Origin: Martelella mediterranea DSM 17316
GTDB taxonomy: Bacteria; Pseudomonadota; Alphaproteobacteria; Rhizobiales; Rhizobiaceae
Assembly: GCF_002043005.1 (NCBI RefSeq)
Contig: NZ_CP020330.1
Location: 1,510,501 to 1,574,500 of the forward strand
Direction of reading: 5' to 3'
Length of the DNA stretch: 64,000 bases
Below are positions 58,407-64,000 of this stretch, one piece after another. The notes under the pieces were generated by a model. The model ran no database searches. It saw only the letters and a list, made by a program, of their open reading frames with translations, and was not told the DNA's origin. The position numbers and the translations under genes were made by a program. Each line of letters opens with the position of its first letter. The first letter of the stretch is position 1.

Positions 58407-59231
58407 ATGGCCGCACCGGCAATCGCAATCACCGATCCGGACGACAAGCGGGTCGCGCCGTTCCGCGCGATCCGGGAAAAGGATCTGGTCGGGCGGCAGG
58501 GCCTGTTCATCGCCGAAGGCACGGTGGTGCTGCGGGTGCTGGCCGAGGCGGATGCCGCGAGGTTCGAAGCCGATCGCATCCTCGTGCTGGAAAACCGGCT
58601 GGCGGGAATTGCAGGCATTCTGGAAAGCTATCCGGAGGATGTGCCGGTTTTCACCTGCAATGCTGCGGTGATGAACGCAATCGCCGGTTTCGACATGCAT
58701 CGCGGAGTTCTGGCGCTGGGCCGCATTGCCGGTCGTCCCATGGCGGAAGAGCTGATCGCCGCACTTCCCGAAGACGCGCTGGTGGTCGTCTGCATTGGTC
58801 TTTCCAATCACGACAATGCCGGCGCGATCTTCCGCAACGCGACCGCGCTCGGCGCCGATGCGGTGTTGCTCGACGAGACCAGTTGTGACCCGCTTTATCG
58901 CAAGGCGCTGCGCGTTTCGGTCGGCTCCGTGCTGAAGATGCCGTGGACCCGAAACGGCAAGGGGCCGGAAATCCTGTCCGCGCTGGCCCGCGCCGGCTTC
59001 GATGTCGTCGCCCTCTCGCCCGCCGGCGGCGAGGCCGTGCATCATCTTGTGCCGGGACGGCGGGTGGCGCTCGTGCTGGGAACGGAAGGCGAGGGGCTGC
59101 CGGTCGATATCATGGAGGCGTTTCGAACCGTGCGCATCCCGCAGGCACCGGGGCTCGACAGCCTCAATGTCGGCAATGCGGCCGCGATCGCGCTTTATCA
59201 GCTTGCGCTTGCGAAAGGCCGCATCGGCTAA
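58407..59231 (+). CDS. TrmH/SpoU-family RNA methyltransferase
   Basis: About 274 residues from the ATG at 58407. The N-terminal substrate-binding region is followed by the SPOUT knot domain with motif 1 GLSNHDNAGAIFRNATALGA, motif 2 ALVLGTEGEGLP and motif 3 LNVGNAAAIALYQL. It 2'-O-methylates a ribose in tRNA or rRNA; the target cannot be read from sequence. Motif 3 has LNVGNAAA where most have LNVSVAAA, a mild deviation. Confidence 0.9.
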   Translation: MAAPAIAITDPDDKRVAPFRAIREKDLVGRQGLFIAEGTVVLRVLAEADAARFEADRILVLENRLAGIAGILESYPEDVPVFTCNAAVMNAIAGFDMHRGVLALGRIAGRPMAEELIAALPEDALVVVCIGLSNHDNAGAIFRNATALGADAVLLDETSCDPLYRKALRVSVGSVLKMPWTRNGKGPEILSALARAGFDVVALSPAGGEAVHHLVPGRRVALVLGTEGEGLPVDIMEAFRTVRIPQAPGLDSLNVGNAAAIALYQLALAKGRIG

Positions 59232-59240
59232 AGCGTCGAT

Positions 59241-59507
59241 CTACCGCGTTTCGGCAAGCAGGGCGCGGGCGCGTTCGGCAAGGCTGATCCGGTGCGCGCT
59301 GCGGCCTTGATCGCGCGAAAGCGCCGCCGCCAGCGCATCGCGCGCGCCCTCGCCGCCCTCGCGATAGCGATAGGCGATCATCAACGCGGCAAGCTCGGCA
59401 AAGGCCGCGCGCAGGGCCTCGTCCTCGCGATCCGAGCCGGTGGCTTCATCCACCTGGCTGCAGATCGCCGTATAGCGGGCTTCGATGTCTGTTTTCAGGT
59501 CGCCCAA
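59241..59507 (-). CDS. Small uncharacterised alpha-helical protein
   Basis: 88 residues; family not recognised. It is helical and charged (MGDLKTDIEARYTAICSQVD, EALRAAFAELAALMIAYRYR), with no membrane span. It lies 14 bp after the eipA-type gene's stop on the minus strand and ends 9 bp from the TrmH stop, so it may ride on the eipA transcript. Coding status is supported by position and frame but not by homology. Confidence 0.6.
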   Translation of the reverse strand: MGDLKTDIEARYTAICSQVDEATGSDREDEALRAAFAELAALMIAYRYREGGEGARDALAAALSRDQGRSAHRISLAERARALLAETR

Positions 59508-59520
59508 TCCCGCGCTCCAC

Positions 59521-60123
59521 TCAGAAGGGGTTCCAGGTCGGCCGCTCGGTCAGCTTCAGATAACCGACATTGACGCCGAGACGCGCGCCGATGCCCGAGC
59601 GCACCGGAACCAGGATGACATCACGGTATTTGTAGACCTGCATCGAAAAGCCGGCGACGATATAGGCCGAGCCCGAAACGCCGCCATAGCGGTGGTAGAG
59701 GTCGGGCACCGATGGCAGGTTGTAGACCAGCATCATCACCCGCGAGCCGTCGCCGCCATAATCGATGCCGAGCGACGGGCCCTGCCAGAACACCTTGTGG
59801 GAGCCGACATTCTTGGTGTTGAGCGTGCCCTCGCCATAGGTCAGGCCGGCGATGAAGGCGCCGGAACCTTCCGCCCCGAGAATATAGCCATTGGGCAGGC
59901 CGTATTTGGAAAACGCGTTCTGCAGCGTCTGGGCGAGGCCCGAGCTGGCTTCGCCGAAGAAGGTATTGCCGGCGTCGACAATCTCATCGGGCGAGAATGT
60001 GCCGGATTGCTGCGCTTGCTGCTGGGTCTGCTGTTGCGCGCCGGCCGGAACGATGGCGAAGGCCACCATCCAGAGGGCGAAGACAAGTGCCTTGATGAAC
60101 CTTACGGCGTTTCTGGCAAACAT
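59521..60123 (-). CDS. eipA: EipA-type periplasmic envelope protein (DUF1134)
   Basis: About 200 residues from the ATG at 60123. The signal peptide is residues 1-29 (ending PAGA), followed by a Gln-rich linker (QQQTQQQAQQ). The DUF1134 domain has AGNTFFGEASSGLAQTLQNA, GLPNGYILGAEGSGAFIAGL and LPSVPDLYHRYGGVSGSAYI. In Brucella abortus EipA supports envelope stress resistance and is directly activated by CtrA. A CtrA-like box lies 110 bp upstream, between this gene and chpT. Confidence 0.88.
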   Translation of the reverse strand: MFARNAVRFIKALVFALWMVAFAIVPAGAQQQTQQQAQQSGTFSPDEIVDAGNTFFGEASSGLAQTLQNAFSKYGLPNGYILGAEGSGAFIAGLTYGEGTLNTKNVGSHKVFWQGPSLGIDYGGDGSRVMMLVYNLPSVPDLYHRYGGVSGSAYIVAGFSMQVYKYRDVILVPVRSGIGARLGVNVGYLKLTERPTWNPF

Positions 60124-60232
60124 GGCGGTTCCATTCCTGTTGCTTTTTGGTCTGGCCCGCAAATGCCGCCAAATCTTGCGGCAGCGATCTGGCGGACAGC
60201 GGACTTTTGGCAGGCATTGTGGGCCATACCCC

Positions 60233-60247
60233 TTAACAATGGATTTA
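60233..60247. promoter_or_regulatory. CtrA-like binding box between eipA and chpT
   Basis: TTAA (60233-60236), seven bases, then TTTA (60244-60247), followed by C: seven of eight positions of the CtrA consensus TTAA-N7-TTAA. Its location in the eipA/chpT divergent region fits the known direct CtrA control of eipA in Brucella. Binding not shown here. Confidence 0.55.
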
Positions 60248-60357
60248 CCAAATGCGAGGATTTTGCCCGAAAGCGATTATCGCTTGCCACGGCGCGGCGA
60301 TACCAGCAAAAGACAGTGGCGGCCGATGGCGGCCTGATCCGAAGGATGGTGGACGCG

Positions 60358-60999
60358 ATGAAGAACCCGAACCTGACCCTGAGCGGCGCAGATCTTGCGG
60401 CCCTGCTTGCGAGCCGCATCTGCCACGATGTCGTCAATCCGATCGGGGCCGCCGGAAACGGGCTGGAACTGCTGGACGAGGGCGGTATGGACGAGGACGC
60501 GCTCCAGCTCATCCGCCAGAGCACGCTTTCGGCCACCATCCATCTGAAGTTCGCCCGCATCGCCTTCGGCGCCTCCGGCACGCTGGATACGCCGCTCGAT
60601 ACCGGCGAGGCGGAGACGGCGGCGCGTGATCTGATCGGGCTCGGCAAGCGGGTGACGCTCAACTGGAGCGGGCCGCGGATCAATGCGCCGAAGAACCGGG
60701 TCAAGCTGCTTTTGAACCTGTTCCTGGTCGCCCAGTCCACTATTCCGCGCGGCGGCACCATCGATGTCGGTCTCGATGCCGCGGGCGATATCTTCGCCTT
60801 CATCATCCGCACCCGCGGCAATTATGTGCAGATGCCGGCCGATTTCGCCCGCATTTATGGCGGGGTCATGGACGATCCGATCACCTCGCATAATGTGCAG
60901 CCCTATTACACCGCGCTGCTGGCGGAGGAGTCCGGCATGGCCATCGAATTCGTGGTCAATGATGGCGAGGTCGTGTTCGAGGCCAAGCCCGCGGCCTGA
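60358..60999 (+). CDS. chpT: Histidine phosphotransferase ChpT
   Basis: Passes phosphate from CckA to CtrA and CpdR in the cell-cycle phosphorelay. 213 residues from ATG 60358. The phosphoacceptor helix is LLASRICHDVVNPIGAAGNG (H23), followed by a degenerate ATPase-like domain (APKNRVKLLLNLFLVAQST). An ATG four codons upstream (60346) is also possible; GGTGGA favours 60358. Its response regulator partner ctrA is 2.5 kb away, a common rhizobial grouping. Confidence 0.92.
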   Translation: MKNPNLTLSGADLAALLASRICHDVVNPIGAAGNGLELLDEGGMDEDALQLIRQSTLSATIHLKFARIAFGASGTLDTPLDTGEAETAARDLIGLGKRVTLNWSGPRINAPKNRVKLLLNLFLVAQSTIPRGGTIDVGLDAAGDIFAFIIRTRGNYVQMPADFARIYGGVMDDPITSHNVQPYYTALLAEESGMAIEFVVNDGEVVFEAKPAA

Positions 61000-61183
61000 G
61001 CGCTGATTCCCGCTTTCTTTTGCAGCGCAGCAGGCGCTATCCCATTTTTGCCAAGCTTTACGGCTATTCTTTCGGCATTGAATCGCTCGCAGGTCGGCTC
61101 CCGGGAAACAATTTCCCGCCCGAGCCGTTTCTGCGAAGTCTGAACTGCAAATTTCCCGTCAGTTTCTGAGGGAGAGCCCAGCC

Positions 61184-61369
61184 GTGAGATATCCGCAATT
61201 TCCCCCGGCCTTGCCGGCGGTCTCGAGCGTCTTTGTGCGCAAATCCAGCCGATCCCCGGTCGCCATCCCGTCGCCGAGCGGAACAATTGTTCGCAGCCGC
61301 ACAACGGGTAAGGCCCGCGCCGATGGCATGCCCTCCCGTCTCCAGCCGTGTGATGCCAACCGTGCCTGA
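61184..61369 (+). CDS. Possible small protein gene upstream of the TolC-like lipoprotein
   Basis: 61 codons from GTG 61184, preceded by GGGAGAGCC, ending inside the next gene's start (17-bp overlap). The translation is Pro/Ser/Arg-rich (MRYPQFPPALPAVSSVFVRK), GC-rich at third positions, with no recognised family. It could serve to load ribosomes for the lipoprotein gene, whose own start has no ribosome site. The rest of 61000-61183 shows nothing recognisable. Confidence 0.35.
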   Translation: MRYPQFPPALPAVSSVFVRKSSRSPVAIPSPSGTIVRSRTTGKARADGMPSRLQPCDANRA

Positions 61370-62753
61370 TCGAAACTTCCGAAACAGAGGGGCCGCCAGG
61401 CTCAGCATGGGCGCGCTTGCGGGCGTCGGGCTGGCGCTTGCCGGGTGCGCCTCCCAGCAATTGCAGCAAACCGCCCAGCAGATCGACCTGATGGAGCAGG
61501 AACTCAGCGCGCAGCCGCCCGAACCGCCGGCCGACGGATCGGTGCTGGGGCCCACTGAACTTCTGGTGAGCGCGGAAAGCGCCGGCAAGGATTTCATGCG
61601 CGCCCGCATCAGTCGCGCGCGGGCGATGCTCGAACTCGACAAGGTCAAATCCGCGCGACTGCCGCGCATCAGCGCCGAGGCGCGCCAGATTGCCACCTAT
61701 ACCGGCGATGATCTCGGGGATGTGGCCGGGACTTCGAATATCGTGCTCGGCGTCAACTGGGACATCTCGAAGGCCTTGCTCCGCCTCGATCAGCCCTCGG
61801 TCGAGGTCGCCGGCCGGCTGATCCCGGTTCAATACCAGATCGCCCAGCGCACCGCGACGTCCAACCTGCTCAACACCTACAATGAATATACGACCCTCGA
61901 TTTCAGGCATAAAAATGCCGTGTTGAAGGAAAAGGGGCTTGCCTGCCGGGCCGGCGATGTCGAGGCGGAGGTCGCGAACGAAGAGGCCACGCAACGAGAG
62001 TTGAAAGCGCTCAAGGCGCAGGTCGTCGCCGCCCGGCGCGAGGCTGACGCGGTGTCGCGATTGCTCGCCTCGAAACGGGATGAATTGCTGGGCCTTGCGG
62101 GTCTTGCCGAGGGCGGCTATCGCGTGGCCCCGGAGCGTTCCGTGCTGTCTTCGCTTTCGGGCTTTGGGTCGATGAAGAGCGACGATGCGGAGGCCTGTTT
62201 CGCAAGCTCCGGCAAGAAGCGCCTGGAGGATCTGCTCGTTGAAGCCTCGGCCGCGCAGCTCGATCTCGCCCGGCAATCGCGTTTCACCAAGCTGAAAACT
62301 TCGATCCCCAGTTTCATGACCCAGACCGGCGGCCTGAACCTCCAGTTCCTGGTATCCTATGTCCTGCCGCTGATCGATGAAGGCGATGCGCTGCGCATGA
62401 CGCAGAATGCCCGGCTGACGCTTATGGAGACGATCCTGAGCGCGCGCGACAACCGACGCGACTTCATGAACGACTTCAACGCCCTGAAGCTCGGCATCGC
62501 CGCCGCCGAAAGCGACCTCGCCGCGGCGAACGCAGCGCTGGTGCGGGCGGAGAACCAGTTGCAGAACGCCGATGAGGCGGCGCATTGCGGCGAGAGTGTC
62601 GATGTCGAGAAGGCGAAAACCGCCGTCGCGGCCGCGAAATTCAAGATCGACATGCTAAAGAGCCGCCTCCTGCTGCTCTGTGCCCCGCTGGGCGAGAAGA
62701 CAGCCGGGGAGACGGGTGCGGCTCAGCTTGCCGGGATGCGAAGCGGGAAGTGA
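61353..62753 (+). CDS. TolC-like outer-membrane lipoprotein
   Basis: About 466 residues. A lipoprotein signal peptide ends in the lipobox LALAGCASQQ. The mature part has the OEP/TolC duplicated pattern: ARLPRISAEARQIATYTG and VNWDISKALLRLDQ in repeat 1, long coiled-coil helices (about 190-260), and SIPSFMTQTGGLNLQFLVSY with a second coiled coil in repeat 2. Cys residues near 62190 (EACFASSG), 62580 (AAHCGES) and 62675 (LLLCAPL) are unusual for this family. No linked RND/MFP genes. It would be a trunk protein for export from the periplasm; the partner is unknown. Confidence 0.65.
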   Translation: MPTVPDRNFRNRGAARLSMGALAGVGLALAGCASQQLQQTAQQIDLMEQELSAQPPEPPADGSVLGPTELLVSAESAGKDFMRARISRARAMLELDKVKSARLPRISAEARQIATYTGDDLGDVAGTSNIVLGVNWDISKALLRLDQPSVEVAGRLIPVQYQIAQRTATSNLLNTYNEYTTLDFRHKNAVLKEKGLACRAGDVEAEVANEEATQRELKALKAQVVAARREADAVSRLLASKRDELLGLAGLAEGGYRVAPERSVLSSLSGFGSMKSDDAEACFASSGKKRLEDLLVEASAAQLDLARQSRFTKLKTSIPSFMTQTGGLNLQFLVSYVLPLIDEGDALRMTQNARLTLMETILSARDNRRDFMNDFNALKLGIAAAESDLAAANAALVRAENQLQNADEAAHCGESVDVEKAKTAVAAAKFKIDMLKSRLLLLCAPLGEKTAGETGAAQLAGMRSGK

Positions 62754-62804
62754 GGTTCTGCGGGCGCGCTCGGCCCGGCCGGGCCGGGAAGGGCGCAGGC
62801 TCAA

Positions 62805-62829
62805 ACGAAAAGCGGCGCCGGAGCGCCGC
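62805..62829 (-). terminator. Rho-independent terminator after ctrA
   Basis: On the minus strand GCGGCGC (62829-62823) pairs with GCGCCGC (62818-62812) over TCCG, then TTTTCGTTTG follows. It lies 24 bp past the ctrA stop. Confidence 0.8.
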
Positions 62830-62852
62830 GTTCTTCAGCCTTGTGAACCGCG

Positions 62853-63551
62853 TCAGGCGCGTTTCATCTCCTGCTGGTCCTGTTCGCGCAGCACATAGCC
62901 GCGGCCCCAGACGGTTTCGATGAAGTTGGTGCCGCCGGCGGCGTTGGCGAGCTTCTTGCGGAGCTTGCAGATGAAGACGTCGATGATCTTCAGTTCCGGC
63001 TCGTCCATGCCGCCATAAAGGTGGTTGAGGAACATTTCCTTGGTGAGCGTGGTGCCCTTGCGCAGCGAAAGCAGCTCAAGCATCTGATATTCCTTGCCAG
63101 TCAGGTGAACGCGCTGGCCGCCGACTTCAACGGTCTTGGCATCCACATTGACGGCGAGATCGCCGGTGGAGATGATCGATTGCGCGTGGCCTTTTGAGCG
63201 GCGCACGATGGCGTGGATGCGGGCGACCAGCTCTTCCTTGTGGAACGGCTTCGTCAGGTAGTCGTCGGCGCCGGAGCCGAAGCCGCGCACCTTGTCGTCC
63301 GTGCCGGACATGCCCGAGAGAATAAGGATTGGCGTTGCGATCTTCGAAACCCGAAGCGCCTTGAGCACTTCGTAGCCGGACATATCCGGCAGGTTGAGAT
63401 CGAGAAGGATGATGTCGTAATCGTAGATCTTGCCGAGGTCGACGCCTTCCTCGCCCAGATCCGTGGTGTACACGTTGAAGTTTTCGCTCTTCAGCATCAG
63501 CTCGATGCTTTGTGCTGTGGCGCCGTCGTCTTCGATTAAAAGAACCCGCAT
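62853..63551 (-). CDS. ctrA: Cell-cycle master response regulator CtrA
   Basis: 232 residues of the OmpR family. The receiver domain holds [18 protein letters not shown], phosphoacceptor D51 in [17 protein letters not shown], and [20 protein letters not shown]. The winged-helix DNA-binding domain (about 125-225) ends [14 protein letters not shown]51 matches Caulobacter CtrA numbering. It controls cell-cycle, envelope and flagellar genes. It is transcribed away from a 450-bp upstream region with clustered GANTC sites. Confidence 0.97.
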   Translation of the reverse strand: MRVLLIEDDGATAQSIELMLKSENFNVYTTDLGEEGVDLGKIYDYDIILLDLNLPDMSGYEVLKALRVSKIATPILILSGMSGTDDKVRGFGSGADDYLTKPFHKEELVARIHAIVRRSKGHAQSIISTGDLAVNVDAKTVEVGGQRVHLTGKEYQMLELLSLRKGTTLTKEMFLNHLYGGMDEPELKIIDVFICKLRKKLANAAGGTNFIETVWGRGYVLREQDQQEMKRA

Positions 63552-63608
63552 GTCTTTCCCCTTGAACCGCCGCTATGAAAGGTCTGTTGTCGCCCCCGAC
63601 GCGATACG

Positions 63609-63916
63609 GACTCAGTGATGACCTGATTTGGAAGCTGCCATCTAATGGTTAACAAATTCTGATTCTTTTTGGCAAGACAGCCAGAAGATATTAATGAACA
63701 TTAGAATGGCGTTGATTTCATTGAACTTTTTTAATCTCAAAAGCCGATAAAAAAGATTAACCAAAACTGCTAAGTGACTCATCTGACTCGCTAGTTTTTG
63801 TTTGAATCCGATAACGCGGTTTACCGACCCTTAAGCCCTGACGGCTATGATCGGACATGACTGTAAACGAAAGGTTACCGCGATTTCGATTTCGTTAATC
63901 ATTTTTGGCGCGAATC
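63609..63916. promoter_or_regulatory. Cluster of six CcrM (GANTC) methylation sites upstream of ctrA
   Basis: GANTC occurs at 63609, 63661, 63776, 63785, 63804 and 63912, six in about 310 bp where one per 256 bp is expected by chance. The region is also AT-richer than its surroundings. In alphaproteobacteria the ctrA promoter is controlled by GANTC methylation through CcrM and GcrA. The remainder of the 63552-63970 gap holds no gene. Confidence 0.65.
63820..63834. promoter_or_regulatory. Candidate CtrA autoregulatory box upstream of ctrA
   Basis: TTTA (63820-63823), seven bases, then TTAA (63831-63834): seven of eight positions of TTAA-N7-TTAA. A weaker match TAAA-N7-TTAC lies at 63864-63878. 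It is about 270 bp before the ctrA start and 137 bp before the next gene, so it could act on either. Confidence 0.4.
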
Positions 63917-63970
63917 AGAAACCGAGGGGGACCGATCCGCTATGCGTTCGTCAGCCGGGGAGTTTTGCGT

Positions 63971-64000
63971 ATGAAGGCACGAAACAGTCTGTTGCGTCTG
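63971..64000 (+). CDS. Start of a gene running off the right edge
   Basis: ATG 63971 follows GGGGAG at 8 bases and reads MKARNSLLRL before the window ends. This start resembles the N-terminus of FliJ-type flagellar export chaperones that neighbour ctrA in related genomes, but ten residues are too few to be sure. Confidence 0.4.
   Translation, partial: MKARNSLLRL

Noticed and set aside
63691..63704. TTAATGAACATTAG upstream of ctrA as a CtrA box
   Set aside because: The half sites are separated by six, not seven, bases and the second is TTAG; weaker than the box at 63820.

Overview
The window is about 64 kb of GC-rich chromosome from an alphaproteobacterium, almost certainly of the Rhizobiales (Hyphomicrobiales). 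The evidence is a cell-cycle block holding ctrA, chpT and an eipA-type gene, an RpoH with an intact RpoH box, a speF-type RNA leader in front of a class-III ornithine/lysine decarboxylase, and long inverted repeats with CTCCCCC...GGGGGAG arms of the kind scattered between genes in Rhizobium relatives. No phage, transposon, CRISPR, tRNA or rRNA gene was seen. It reads as core chromosome with catabolic and transport islands.

Layout. 1-2.7 kb: start of a dipeptide/nickel-type ABC importer (minus strand, third gene cut by the window edge). 2.9-6.1 kb: an ScfR-family regulator divergent from isocitrate lyase (aceA) and a small partner gene. 6.2-7.9 kb: DUF1007 protein plus a His-rich NicO/RcnA metal transporter. 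7.9-11.7 kb: sulfate ABC importer. 11.9-12.8 kb: beta-hydroxyacid dehydrogenase. 13.0-20.6 kb: a complete propionyl-CoA to succinyl-CoA operon (pccB, a YghU-type GST, an unknown gene, pccA, methylmalonyl-CoA mutase, epimerase), divergent from a second ScfR regulator (20.7-22.1 kb). 22.1-25.4 kb: LysR regulator, speF leader, decarboxylase, acetyltransferase. 25.6-27.5 kb: typA. 27.6-31.0 kb: an iron operon (ferritin, feoA, feoB) whose last gene encodes a membrane-anchored GUN4-like domain. 31.4-34.4 kb: uxaC, GntR regulator and KDG kinase. 34.5-37.7 kb: RidA-type protein, aldehyde dehydrogenase, ung, DsrE protein. 37.9-42.3 kb: TrpXYZ-type ABC importer convergent with a GH32 enzyme. 42.5-49.6 kb: a tightly packed ABC importer, CodA-like amidohydrolase, FAD oxidase and NAD(P)H oxidoreductase operon with a divergent LysR gene. 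49.9-51.8 kb: creatininase-family hydrolase and EamA exporter. 51.9-55.1 kb: purA and a membrane protein with a Pro-Glu repeat. 55.1-59.5 kb: SagB-like nitroreductase, rpoH, rluD-type synthase, small membrane protein, TrmH/SpoU methyltransferase. 59.5-64 kb: eipA, chpT, a TolC-like lipoprotein and ctrA with its long upstream region.

Themes. Two paralogous ScfR regulators each sit next to the acyl-CoA pathway they probably control: glyoxylate shunt at one site, propionyl-CoA carboxylation at the other. Both upstream regions carry short repeated boxes. The iron operon joins uptake (FeoAB), storage (ferritin) and a putative porphyrin-binding GUN4 domain, which is the least expected gene content here. 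The 42.5-49.6 kb operon looks like a complete uptake-and-degradation route for an unidentified cyclic N-compound. At the right end a CtrA-like box lies between eipA and chpT, and six GANTC sites cluster upstream of ctrA. That fits cell-cycle control of this neighbourhood by CtrA and CcrM methylation.

Limits: all family calls come from reading translations by eye, with no database search. Starts were moved where a Shine-Dalgarno sequence or signal peptide pointed to an internal ATG/GTG. Operator, hairpin and RNA-leader calls are pattern matches without energy calculations.
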